Assembly (NCBI RefSeq): GCF_047663525.1
Contig: NC_092602.1
Coordinates: forward strand, 1,619,501-1,683,500
DNA: 64,000 nt
Direction of reading: 5' to 3'
From: Anas platyrhynchos
Taxonomy: Eukaryota; Chordata; Aves; Anseriformes; Anatidae
The notes under the pieces were generated by a model that had not been told where the DNA came from, ran no database searches, and saw only the letters and a list, made by a program, of their open reading frames with translations. The translations under genes and the position numbers were made by a program. Position 1 is the first letter of the stretch. Every line of letters starts with the position of its first letter. This document shows positions 35,201 through 47,800 of the stretch, one piece after another.

Positions 35201-38200
35201 TGTTGTCCTCTGCATTATATGATCACAAAGCAAGAAGAAACAAGAACTTCTAATATAAATTGTACCTGCTGTTTTGCACTGTATTCTATTGTTTAAACCA
35301 TCTGTATTTAGAACATTTTGAATTCTTTGAAATGTGCATTTGCAAAATACCACGCAAATAAATCTTATATATGAATCACTTTACTTACCAAGGAAATCAA
35401 GAATTAATGCAAGACACATGAACTGCAATTAAGCCAAACTCACATTTAAACACTTTGCTGAATAAAAGAAGAATATTCACATTCTTTAAGCTACAGAGTT
35501 GATGCTTTGCTGAAGCAAGGCCTCAATGACTACAAATATTTGACAAGGGTACTTTTTTTTTTTTTTTTTTTAAAAAAGTTAAACATTAAAGTGAAATACC
35601 AAGCAGACATGAAGCAAACAAATCAAAGAAAGAAAATAATGTTTAATAGCAACAAAAAACAGATTTGGAGGGTTAGCTTGCCTCACCTTCCCTAACTTTA
35701 ATTGCTTAACAAATGTTGTTCTCTGGTTTTCTATGCTCTGTCCATTCAGAGTCCCTTCTGCCTGAATCTGCAATCAAAGGGAAAAAATAGTCATTTGATT
35801 ACTTGTTCTATCCAGTTACACGTAGTAATACTGCAGACAAAAGTAACTTCTGTCGAGAGCTATGCTTAGTTCATTAATTGCATATACAATTTTCCATGAA
35901 TGTTTTCAAGAGTTGTTGGTCTATCCTAATGGATCACAGTTCTAACACAAAATTAATCAGAAATGAGCATTTAGAAAACAAACCCAGTCTGCAGGTTTAT
36001 GTGTAGTTCTTTGCCTCTTCTGTTAGTTTTCAAACAAACCGTTTTGGATCTTTATTATCGAATTGTATTCACCTGTAAAGTACTGTTTAAAAATATCAGA
36101 ACAAAAAAATATCTCAAGTATTATCTAGATCCAAATAAAGCATTTTTAAATTGTCATATTATTAATAAATAAAGCTTAAAAAAAAAAGTGAGGTAGTAAC
36201 TCCCTTCTAATCATAAGAAATCCCAGGCAGGCTGCAGGCTTTTCTGAAGTCACAAAACAAGCAGTAGAAAACCAAAGCCATAATTCTCAGTCAGAAGGCT
36301 TGAAATTGAGCTAGAGTGTTACATAAATTAACACTACATACTTTTGTGCAGTTGTCACACACAACATCCTTCACAGATTCAGAGGAGATGAAATGATGGA
36401 GGCAGTGATCCAGCGTCAGTGGACGACCCTTAGAACAACACCAACACCAAAATTATTTGCAGCAGTCTTAGGGTGCGTGCCATTTAATTCTGTGACAGTA
36501 TTTCACAGTCTCTGCCATAAGAACCATAAAATTGCAGATTTGCTTCTGGAGAAAACTGACTAACTGGCTGAGTATAAAAACCATATAATACAGCTAACTG
36601 TGGGGATTCTTCCTGAAGCTGGATTCCACATGGAAAACATTGCAGCCTCTAGGTACAAGCAACAGCTCTAACTCCCTGCATGCCTCCTTTTGTGGCATTT
36701 TAAATCACAAATTCCTGGGCCTGTTGCTATTTTTCCTCCAAAGTTGCAGCACCTCTTGGGTCACTTTTTGCACTTTGTCTCTCTACACAGGAGAAATACA
36801 GCATTTCATTGAGTTTAGGCACTTCTTCCTATGCTTCCTTGTAGGATGTACTACACGCAGCCAGTGTGAATGGCATTATCTTCAATGACAGTATAAAATA
36901 AAACACAAATAGCAGAAGATGTGTCAGAATCCAAATCCTCTAGCTATCCAGGAGCATATTCTGGAGATAGAAGTCAGTTTCCATGAGTGAAAGTAGTTGT
37001 TTCTTGTCTGTAAAGCAGACATTAGGTAACAAACTGTTACAGAACAAAGGTCCTGCACATTTTGCCCCAGAAATCTACAGTGTTTTGTCATTTAAAGTTT
37101 CTTCACAAAGCCCAAGGGAAACCAAAACAATTTCTGGTTGAAATCACTTGATCTAAAAGACTGTATTGGGTAATAGCGTGCTATTGCTGCAGAGACAGAG
37201 CACTTGAAGGTCACCTTCTGAGGCTGCCAAAAACACACAGCCCTTAGGATACGATCTGGTCTGTTCAAATTACGACGAAAGGACCAAACACGTCACCAGG
37301 AGAAAACTACTGGTGTCAAAGTCACACTTGTTGTACTAACTGGTAATTTGCCATAACACATTCCTGGTAAGGTACTGTGTTAGCCCAACAGGATCATTTA
37401 TAAAGACAATAAAATAAACTCTAGCTGCTCATTTACACGGACTGTAACAGCTTAAAAAGACACTAGTGAAGATAAAGCTATGATGACATGCCAGTAGATA
37501 GACCAGCTGGATCATCAATAACAGATACATACCCACACAGCTGCTGGGATACTCAGTGAGAGACTGTCAAAGGTATCATACCTCACAGGACTCTGCAAGA
37601 GAATATTTCACATCCTGTGAGCAAAAGACTACAGCAGACCACAAAAACACAAAACCAAACAACCACACAACACTGTCACACAAGACAAATGTATACCTTC
37701 TGCTGTCCATGTGTATCTGGTGGAATAGGACAAGAACAACCACGTTCCCCACTGCAGTGCTAGGAAATACCCAGTGCAGTGCACAAGGTGCTGCTCTGCC
37801 TGTTTCTACAGAAGCTGCCCCTGCTCACTTAAATTTATTTGCAAGTTTTTGAAAAATAAAAGTACTAAATGTACTCATTCAGAGATCGAACTATAAGAGA
37901 TTTATTTTCTGTATTTTTTATTAATCTAGATTTTCTTCATCTCCTTACTCTGGAAAACTAGAGTGCAACTTAATTTGTGCAATCTCAATCCTGCATGCTG
38001 AATGAATAGCTAGTCCTAATCCACGTGAGTGGATTTTTAGGTATGATATTGTGATACCGGGTAATAAATGTAGTAAGACACTTATTGGCTGTTATCCCCA
38101 GAAAGTGAATCACACTTCATTTTCTTCAGTATGTCTAGCGATACGTTCTTGTTCATCACCAATGCCATAAGTACTTGGAAAAGTAGAAGCTGTCAGTACC

Positions 38201-41200
38201 GCAAACCTCTGAGCTTAAACCTGCTATGCTGCAAACAAGGGATGATGATTTCACTTCAGAATGCACTCTGAATCTCAGGCATCCTTTTTCACGTATAGAT
38301 ATTACCAGACACATTTTGTTATACCTGGTGTTCACAGTGCTTGCAAACCATGTTGCTAGTCAGCCTTCCATGAAAAGGATGCTGAGACTTCCAGCGACTT
38401 GACATAGGAGGAAGAGACCCTGGAACACAAAATTGAAATTGCCCTTTTATTTTCAAAACATCCATGTTTATCACTGTAATCCCCCCTTCTTGACCCACAG
38501 CAACAAGAGTAACTGCTCTAAAACACATTCTGTCCCACTGACAAATAATTAGTGGCATTTTACAGCTGAAGGGGAAATGCAATTCAGTCCAACAAAGACA
38601 AAGTGAATACACTATGACTTAATATTTGTATTTCAGGATGACAACAAAAAAAAAAAAACACATACCTCTCGTTCTGCAGGTTATTTGCTTTTGGATTATT
38701 TCTGGCTGCTACAGGGGAAGATAAAAGATTCATTAACTCCACCTCAGAAAACCTTAAGTATTAAATACGTTCTTATTTCATGCCTGATATACCTTTCTTC
38801 TGTTAGAACAATTGTATAAATTTAAGTGTCATCATATTTCAAAACAAAAAAAAACTGGTGCACAATAAACTTCTAAGTTGCAAAAAATAACACTTCTAAT
38901 AAAAGGAACAATTAACCTATGGAATTCTCTGCCTGAGAGTACTGAAATAAAAGCTTAACAGATTTGATAGACTTAAATATATTTTAGACAAAAAGATAAA
39001 TATCTTCTGTCAGCATAAAGCTGACCACTAATATTGCCAGATAAGCTACAACTTCATCTCCAAATGGATTATTCCACAAGCATCCATTCTGCAGTTCTGA
39101 AACCTCTTTCATCTGTCAGGTCTTACAGATAAGACAAATTGGTTAGGTGGATTGCTGTTGCATGCTAGTACTTCAATCCCTATAGTCAATGGATTTAGGG
39201 ATGCAAAAGGCCACATGAAAGTGGGATCAGTATAAACTCAAATACATTTGCTTTCAAACTTTTTTTTTCATTTTCTTTTTTTTTTTTTTTTGCCTGACCT
39301 ATTAATTCATTTCTATCAGAGCAGTAAAGAGCTTTGTAAACAAAATGAAAACAACTTCGGTTTCTAATCAGACACTTTATACTTGACATAACCATCAATC
39401 TAGGCAGACTACCAAGGAGATTTAGGAACTTCTGCTGTTAATGAAATATCAGTAAATAAGTCACCTCCAGTGAATGCACATCAAACAAATGTGTGACACG
39501 TGGCTGACGATCCCGTTCATCTTCCAACGAGGAGGTAAGTACATGAAATAGTTCATGAGCATCCTATTAAGTAGAGGTATAAGATTTAGAGAAAGCAAAA
39601 CCAGAAGAAATCCACACACACACCAAGAGTACTAATGCTCACATGACTACATCACTGCACTAAGCAATTAAAGGAAAAAATACTGCTTAGAGCCCATCTT
39701 ACACCTTAATAGCAATCATTTGTACATCCACTGCAATTTTGGCAAAAAGTGTTTTATATGAAGCTGAACTTCATAACATCACACATTATTAATAATATTC
39801 TGCCTTGGATAAATTCAAAAGGTACTAAAATCGTTGGAGGAAAAAAAAAATGGATGCACAAATGCCAGCTTCCTCGGGCTTCAATAAAAGCATCATTGAA
39901 ATCTGTGCTATTTGTTTTGGCTCTGAAACATAAAAGAAGGATACAACCGCATTTTGTGAATGAGATAATTGATTCAGTTCGCTGGCCAGCTGGATTCACT
40001 TAGTGGCTGAAAATACTGAAAACAAAGCTTAGAAATCTTGTATGTTACATGCAACTGAATTTGGAAACGTTAGTGAAGTGGAGCTCATCCCTGCAAGCAG
40101 GGTGGGACTTTAGCATAGACCCTTAAGGTATAGAGAAGTTAAGGCTGTATGCCTACTGTTTTAATATTACTGGCTCCATTTTACCAAATCTGGCCTAATT
40201 AAATATGAGTTTTGAAGCAGACAAGGTTTCCATGACAAATATATACGCAAACTGAAAGCACCATTCATTAATTACAGGATTGTTTTCCTTCACTATTTAA
40301 AGCAAACTTTTTGCTACAGCAAAGATTTGACACCCAGTGTTATTAGTACTATAGCTTCAGTTTTTCCTTTATTCCTTATCTGAGCTGTGTGCCAGGCAGT
40401 CTAGCTTGAATTTTGTAATCACCTGCTCTTCAAATGATGAGATCTGCCACCTGTAAATTCTTAGAACTTCTAATAAGCAGCTGGCATCCAGGACATCATC
40501 TTCCGGTACCTCTTGACAGGATAAAGCTAAAGACATTGAATTTTAAAATGTTAGGAGGTGCCACAAAGAATGGTTAGAACACAGATCTGTTCATTTTAGG
40601 ATTTATGGTACTTAGGCGTAACTGATTACCGCAAAGTTATTCTTGATTAAGACAGACAGATGATGACAATCAAACTAGAATGTATTAATTAGCATTCTCA
40701 CCTGACAGTGTCACAGACTGAATACAATTTTCCTTATCTAATACATATGCAAAATGAAAGGTTTCCTCAACTAACTGATACAGGGAATAAATAATATTAA
40801 CACTGTCTGAAAAGATTCATTTTATCCAACATAAAATGTATTTCATGTAATAGTCTGTATTTTTGACAAAACAGTAGGCTTAGAAAAAATGCTTAAACTG
40901 TATTATAAAGCATTGGAAATAAGACTTACAGAGAGTGTTTATGCTAAGTATTTTCTTAGTTTATCACAACGTGAAAAAGTTAAAGTACCTCTGAGGAGAT
41001 GCAGCAAAGTGAGTGACAAGTATTGATGCTCGGCGGATTGGTTCTGCTCTGTCTTGTATTGTGCTGTAAATTCCTCCAGCCACTTGATGAAAGACGGACA
41101 TGAAGATAAGCCTTGCAGCAACGAGTTCATAAAACAGGTGTTCCCTAAGTTCAGGAGGCCAGGTACGAGCCCTACAAATACATACGTAAGAGTTTACACC

Positions 41201-42311
41201 ATGAAGCCTAGGAAAACTTTACTATTTTTACTGGCAAGTGTTCTGTTAGGTATTGAAATCACATTAAAATTACATTATTTCAGTTTATTTAGTGCCTGCA
41301 CCTACTGAAAACTCCCATATACATGACAGTGTGCTATAGCTATATCCATGGTGGTCTCCAAGAGTTTCACCACTCCAAAAGCCTTCCTAAATTTTTGTTT
41401 GAAAAATATTCCCTTTCACGATAGGGATAGATTTTTCACTTTTCTGATATGAATAGATTTATATCAACAACGATAAGTTTCAGGATTAGCTGCAGGTTAC
41501 TGTACAAGCAGGAATTTAAAGCTGTAAACGTTTGGTCCCAACAGATAGAGGGCTGGGAGCCTCAGGGTCACCGCTGTGCCTCGGTGGGGTCTGGGGGGGC
41601 CAGGATCAGCACACTGAGCCAAATCCTCACACACACACACACACACAGAATTTCTAGGTTGGAAGAGACCTCAAGATCATCGAGTCCAACCTCTAACCTA
41701 ACACGAACAGTCCCCACTAAACCATATCGGTAAGCTCTACATCTAAACGTCTTTTGAAGACTTCCAGGGATGGTGACTCCACCACCTCCCTGGGCAGCCC
41801 GTTCCAGTGCCTCACAACCCTTTCAGTAAAGAAATTCTTCCTAACATCTAGGGCTGGCTCAGGGCACTTCTGTACAACCCCGCTTAGCCAGAGGCTTCCA
41901 CTCACCTTGCACTGATGGCAACAAGAAAGTATTTTGCACCCAAACGCCCAAAATAAGATCAAAGCCTTTACCTGCAGCAGTTCAGCAACGAGCTTACCAC
42001 AGAAGCGATACAAACATACTCCTGATAAGCCAAAATTTTTAAAAATAAACAATTTAAATAGCGAATATTTTACTATAGCAATGGAAGTCCTATTTCTACA
42101 CCCATTTCTTAAGGCGTTACGTTCCCAAACGCAAGGAAAAGGGCCAAAACCGACTCCTCAGCCGCAGCAAGGAACGAGGAAGCCGAAAAACCGAACCCAG
42201 CGCGTCCCCACCTCTCCGGCGCCTCTTCCTCTGGGCGATGGGCCCCCACAGCACGTACACACCGGCGGCCAGCGCGGCCGCCAGCCCCCCGAGCACGCCC
42301 CAGCTCCTCAT
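32289..42311 (-). CDS. USP30: Ubiquitin-specific protease 30, mitochondrial
   Basis: Deubiquitinase of the mitochondrial outer membrane that removes parkin-built ubiquitin chains and so opposes mitophagy. Coding exons: 42311-42212, 41171-40989, 40526-40423, 39563-39465, 38708-38666, 38419-38325, 37592-37533, 36428-36342, 35767-35687, 34626-34407, 33737-33629, 32553-32289. Total 1446 bases, 481 aa plus stop, in frame. Residues 4-22 ([20 protein letters not shown]) are a membrane anchor followed by RKRRRR, as expected for this outer-membrane protein. The catalytic Cys is in [14 protein letters not shown] (exon 2), the His in [10 protein letters not shown] and the unusual third residue Ser in WISDDTV (last exon), matching the Cys-His-Ser triad of USP30. 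CKHC and CDNC form the zinc-finger cysteine pairs. Human USP30 has about 30 more N-terminal residues; a cag|gtg acceptor eight bases before this ATG could join an upstream exon encoding them. Confidence 0.95.
41628..41647. repeat. (CA)n microsatellite abutting CR1
   Basis: About ten CA repeats directly adjoin the 3' end of the CR1 fragment in USP30 intron 1. Confidence 0.85.
41650..41875 (-). mobile_element. CR1 LINE fragment, 3' end
   Basis: On the minus strand the fragment reads as the end of a chicken-repeat-1 type non-LTR retrotransposon. The translated relic contains [20 protein letters not shown] and [14 protein letters not shown], typical of the reverse-transcriptase ORF terminus. The tail ends with the familiar ATGATCTTGAGGTCTCTTCC-type sequence at about 41655-41690. 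It is 5'-truncated (about 225 bases), lacks a full ORF and cannot move. It lies in USP30 intron 1. Element boundaries are approximate. Confidence 0.88.
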
Positions 42312-42700
42312 CGCCGCACCTGCAGCGGCCCCACGGAGCGAGCCGTGCCTAACGACGAGGCCTCGGCTCCCTCCCGGTGCCGGTGGAGGCGCCGGGCCCG
42401 GGCCTGACCTGGCGGAGCCGCCCCCGGGCCGCGGCTCCCCCTCAGCGCATCCCCCCCGCCGCCGCCACCGCGGAACCCGTCCCCGCGGGCTGTGGGGGAG
42501 GCGGACGGCGGGAGGGGTGCGCCGGAAGTGCTGTGGGGGGCCCGTTTAGCGACCGGACCGCCCCTAGCAACCGTTGCTAAGGCCGCGGGAGGGCCTACGC
42601 GGCCTAGTCCGGCCCGGTCCAGTCCGGGCGCGGCCCGCGGTCGGAGCTGGGCCCCGCAGCTCGGCCCGCAGCGCTGCCGCCTTGTGTCAGCAGCTGTTGG
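42130..42700. promoter_or_regulatory. USP30: CpG-rich USP30 promoter region
   Basis: High CpG density surrounds the USP30 first coding exon and its upstream 400 bases, between AT-rich flanks. GC-box-like and CG-rich motifs are numerous and there is no TATA box. The transcription start cannot be placed. Confidence 0.65.
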
Positions 42701-43055
42701 GATTCGGGGGTCTGTTAGCAAGGGGTGTGCTGGCGTCCCAGCAGCGCTGGCAGCCGCAGATGGCTCTTGAGGGATCTCACCTCGAGGTGGCAGCTGCTGA
42801 GCGCGGCTGTGGGGCTGCTGCTGCTGCTCGCCCTGCAAAGGAAATCTGCCGGCCTCGGGGAGCCAAGGGGCTGCTCCCGGTGCTCCTCCGGTGCCTGGCG
42901 GTTCTCCAGGTGTGACCTGTGCTGTGACAGAAGGACAAATAAATAAACTGACAGAAGGGCAAATAAATAAATAAATTGACAGAAGGACAAATCAAATTGA
43001 GAGGACCAAATCTCACACCCTTAACTTACTGAGAAATTGGACCTTATTTAGTATT

Positions 43056-43059
<4 letters not shown>

Positions 43060-43103
<44 letters not shown>
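43060..43103. repeat. (TA)n microsatellite
   Basis: Uninterrupted TA repeat, about 22 units, between the divergent USP30 and SVOP genes. Likely length-variable. Confidence 0.95.
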
Positions 43104-43106
<3 letters not shown>

Positions 43107-44621
43107 ATATAGTTGCTGTATTCTGAAAACAAAGTTAGTGCTTCTATCCAGTGCGTTTCTCTCTATTCAAAAAATGCTGTTTTCTACCAAGCTTCTGGGA
43201 GAAGCTACCAAAATTTCAATGAACACACATCCACAGGCAGCTTTGTGGATAAATCCTGGCCTGGCACAGTCAGGCAGCTGTGCTGAGGCTGTTCTGAACA
43301 AGGCTTGTGATGAGTGCTTCCCTCTGGAAGATTCAGTCCAGGAACCCCTCCCATTGTAGACCTAATCTACAGTATTTTACCCAGTGAAACAGAACAGGAT
43401 TCTTAGATCATACAAAGCACTGAACTATGGTTCCTTTAATATCTATTTTCTGAAGAGGAAACACAAATCTTGAAAATCAGGAATGTGTTGGTAGACCAGT
43501 TTTATCTACCGAAGCCTTTCATTTTTTAATTGTTATGGGCCTGGTTGCCTTTCATTCCAAATAAACTGCTGAGCGCCTCTGTGGTAACAAACGGCTGGGA
43601 TTGTGCTGTTCCTCACCCCAGTCACATCACCACCCAAATCAAAGACAGGTGAAAAGGTGCAAAACTGAAGAGTCATGTCATTTGTGCAAATTTGTGTCTG
43701 GGAAGGACAAGCAGAAAATGGCAAGGGAGGTGACAGAGATTGGAGAATCCAGATCTAGGCAGAAATCACACAGGAGGCCACAGGAGATGTGCAGTTACCT
43801 GCAGTGGAACCGAGACCCTTGTGTAGGAACCAGGACTCCAGGGCTAGGCACAAATATGTTGTTAAATAATTCTCTTGGTATTTTTAAGGAAGCTGAAACT
43901 CTAGCTAGATCAATTGTGAGTCCTTTCCTGTAAATGCTACACGCTGCTAACATTTTCAGTATTTAGTGTCACAAACTAAATCTGTGTGACAGTTGAAAGC
44001 TCTCATTCACAAACTGAGGCGTGCTTGGTTTGCTATAGCCAGGCCAAGCTTCTGGCTTCATCAGGTGTTCCTTGTTGGGAATTTTTGCACCTTCTTTCTC
44101 GCTGTAGTGCTTTTCACCTGTCTTCATTTGACTTTACTGTGTTGATTTCAGGCCATTTCTCCAATTTGCCAAATGTATTTTACATTTTAACCATGCCAGA
44201 AGCATATCTTTCCTCTTGATTTTTTCCTGCAGGCCTTTCCCTAGAAAGGATTCTTCTTTAAGTGCAGGCCTAAGCACAGGTCAATTTTCCCTTCTGATTG
44301 AAGGAAAAGGTCTACAGGGATGAAAATTCCAGGTAGATAAGTGTGGTTTTTTTACACAGTGATCACATTCTGAGCCTGAGGGGTGCACACTGGGAAGGAA
44401 CTCCCTGTATGGGACCGGTCCCCGAGCATCTTCAGCAGCTCAATAACCATGTGGGGGCTTCTCTGCCGAGCCCCTCACTGACGGGACAGTTTTGCATCCC
44501 ACCTGCCAGTGCTGGGAGCTCGGGGAAGACCCTCCACAGCCCTCTGGGAGCAGCAGCCCACGGGGAAGCCACCTCCACGGTGCCCACTTCATTTTTAGGG
44601 GCAAGCATTGCCCGCAGCAGC

Positions 44622-44772
44622 ACGGCACGGCACGGGGAGGGAGTCGCTGCTGCCTGCCGCCTCTACCCACCGTGCCGTGCCGTTCCAAGCCGTGCCACGC
44701 CGTGCTGTGCTGCTCTGAGCCGTGCCACGCTGTGCCACGCCGTGCTATTCCCAACCGTGCCGTGCCGTGGCC
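44622..44772. repeat. Degenerate CGTGC-type tandem repeat before SVOP
   Basis: Blocks such as cacggcacggcacgg (44622-44636) and many copies of the ccgtgccacg and ccgtgctgtg type (44670-44772) form a degenerate 5- or 10-base tandem array. It ends about 120 bases upstream of the SVOP ATG, so it is probably in the SVOP 5'UTR or core promoter. The sequence is CpG-rich. Confidence 0.75.
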
Positions 44773-44889
44773 AGCCGCTCGGTGCAGGCTGCCGGAGCTG
44801 TCCAGCCACCCGCGCCTGCCTGCCCGCAGCTCCAGCCATCCCCGCCATGCGAGAGCGATGAGAGCAGCTCCTCCAAACGCAGCCCGGCA

Positions 44890-47800
44890 ATGGAGGATGA
44901 TTTATTCCAGCTGAGACAGCTGCCGTAAGTAGCACCGGTAGGGGAGAGCGGGGATGCGCGGGGTTTCTGCTCAACGGGCTGCAGGGATGGTGTGCATCCT
45001 GGGGATTTTGCAGGGAATTATTTCTGGGAAGTGTCTTAGGCCCCGGGAAGCAGGCCATTTTCCTTGTGTAGCTGCCTGGGTTCAGCATCCTGGGGGCACG
45101 CAGGCAGGGGTCGGTTTGTTATATAAATTCACTCCATTTTAATCCTTGCACGAACTTGATGGCTGGTAGAAATAAGGAGGGGTGGAATAAAACCCTGCAA
45201 GTGCCAGAAGATTTTCTGCGAGGAAACACTGCTATTGCATTTGCAAGGTGGATTGCATCTGTAAATAACGTGCTAGGGAAGGCATCTTCCTCGGCTTCCT
45301 GCTTCGTGCAGTGAACTGATTGCAGATTGCAACCTTTTTTTTTTGCAAAGCTGTGTGTGCAGTGAGTATCATTAATACTTGCTAACTGTGTGTTTCAGGG
45401 AAGCAAACGCTGCTGCACAGGGAAAATGCTGTTGTTTATGACAAACTCCTTGCTGTTGGGATGTGGTTGTTAGATCTGTGCAAGAAGGTGATAAAAGCGC
45501 TGCTGCCTTTTAACAGCAGGATTTCCTTTCCTTTTCATGAGTTCAAAATGCTTTCTTTCAAAATAAGTGCATTTCTCCTAATGCTCCATTATCGTGTGGT
45601 TTGAAACACATTCCTGTTTGTAAACCATTGAGTCTGCACGGCAGGGAATGAATGTTTAAAGTTGATTTTAAATATTAATGAGCTCGTGTCAATGACAGAA
45701 CAAACTGTCCCATAACATTTCTAATAAGTTGGGAAAATGGACTTGAACTCCTGGTATTTTCAAATACTGAGTTCAGTTGCATTCAGCTCGTAAGTAAAAA
45801 GAATGAGACATGATTTCATTAGGCCATTTTTCCCATTTTTTTTTCTTTTTAAACAAAGCTTGGAAAAATGTTCTAAAGTACTTTTCAATGTAGGTATAAT
45901 TAGATTTATTCCATACTGTAAGATCTTGCAGACAAATGCCTCTCACTGAGATGTCTCAGCTGTGAAAAAATTAGGAAGTATGGAACAGTGAATGTCTCTG
46001 TGTGTTTTTCTTCGTTTGTGTCAGTTTGCTTCATAGGTTCTTAAGTGAAAACCATTTTCTTTTATTTGCTGTGATGAGGAAGGTGGCCAGGGAGCTCTCT
46101 ACTCAGATTGCCACTGAAGTATTTACGATTTTTAGATCAGTCACTGTACCTTTGTACAGCATCTGGAACCATCGTCTCCAAAATGGTCAGTTCTGAAAGT
46201 CTACTTGAACAAATATTACACAGTATGAAACAGTAACACAGGGGTTTTGTGGTTTTGTGATCGGGTACTTTATGGTCAGAAAGGCTTTTATTAGTGTAAA
46301 AAGTTTTGCTTGTGGCTTGCTAGAGCACTGAATAGTTGCCAGTATTGATGGTATGAATGAGATTCAGTCATAATCCCCTGGAGTAATGACACTTCAGACC
46401 TCCTGAAATCTGGAAAAAATGTGTCCATATGCTTCAGTGGGCTTTGCATCAGGCTTTGGGACTACTAAAATTGTAGTAAATAAATAAACTAAGAACCTGG
46501 ACTTGGGGAAGTTTCATGATTCTGTTCATCTTTTCTTATAACTGAGTGAAGAATGCTCCCAAACTGAGAGAATTCTTGGTCAGTTTAGTTTTCTTGTTCA
46601 TTTTGAAGAGGCCTAGAGTTTTGTTCTGTGTGCTTATGTTTAAGACCTTCAAATGTTACCCTAGGAAACAAAATTTGTCAATCTGCTGTTTGTCTGCCAA
46701 GAAACAAAGGTGAAAGAAAAGCTTTTTGTGTCCTGCTGCAGCTGAGAACATTACTGAAGTAGTACAATGACTATTTACCCTGTACGTATCTTGGGATGCC
46801 CTCTGTACTTGGCCAAAAAAACAGTCCCAAAACATCTCAACAGCCTGCAAATCAAATGTTTGTGAGTGATAACCTCACAAAATGATCTCTATGCTTCTGT
46901 CTCCAGGATGTTGCCAGAATATCATTGGTGAGCATGTGCAATTCCCCAGGCGGGATGTGGTCAGGGAAATTAGGTGCCAGGACTTTGAAAAAAAATATAT
47001 GTATGTTCTGGATCCCTCCACTATATGGTTCTACAACAGAGAATAACCAAAGGGCTGGTTGTGGCCAGGACTCCTTTATTTGCAGACCCCATGGGTGACT
47101 GAGATATTCATTCCTCCATCCTCTTGGTCACCACTGGACCAAAATCAATTTACTGGAGTTTTGTAGATTGCCCATCTTTTTGCCCTTATATTAAGTATTG
47201 ACTGTGCCATCAACCCTTGTAAGAGAAAATAAGATTGCCAAATATACAAAGCCTTTTAAATAACCTATACAAATGTCGTACATGCATGTCAGTTTGCTGC
47301 AGCTGCAGCTGGCAAGGATGCTGATAGTTTAGTTTTGGCAACCTTTAAGCCAAAGGATTAAACTGAAATTCAAGAGGCTCTTTGCTAATCCTTATCGTAG
47401 CATTAAAACACTGAGGTGTTGGAAGTCAGGAGAGGCAGTAGCAAGGCTACCTTAATCCATTTCCAGAAAAATGCTTCAATGAGGCCCAAGAAATTGCTGT
47501 TTGCCGGGGTGAAAAAACTACACTGATGTTGCAGGTAGAGTGAAGGAGGACTGAGGAGTGTGTTGCACCAGATATGGTAGATCTGTTTCAAAATCTTTGT
47601 TTCATCTCATGAAAGCTACATGATGGAGAATGACCCTACTCCATATTACATGAAGCATTGCCCAAAATCACTCTTCACCAAAATGTGAAAGTTGTGGCAG
47701 TTGAGCAAAAAAGTTCTGTTTTCGTGTCTTGTTCTCTCCTTGGTCTCACTGCAGAGATTAGCCAATTCCCACTCACCTGGTGCCAGAAATGATATAAAAT

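Larger units (their letters stand above)
42312..44889. other. Divergent intergenic region between USP30 and SVOP
   Basis: About 2.6 kb separates the two start codons. Besides the USP30 CpG-rich part it contains a pure TA tract (43060-43103), short duplicated aaataaataaa segments (42937-42990), unique AT-rich sequence, and a GC-rich repeat zone before SVOP (44620-44780). No coding exon is supported here; an untranslated first exon of SVOP may lie in the right half. Confidence 0.6.

Noticed and set aside
45079-45099. Partial RE1/NRSF-like sequence (ttcagcatcctggggg) near SVOP exon 1
   Set aside because: Only the left half matches the REST consensus; too weak for a call although SVOP is neuronal.
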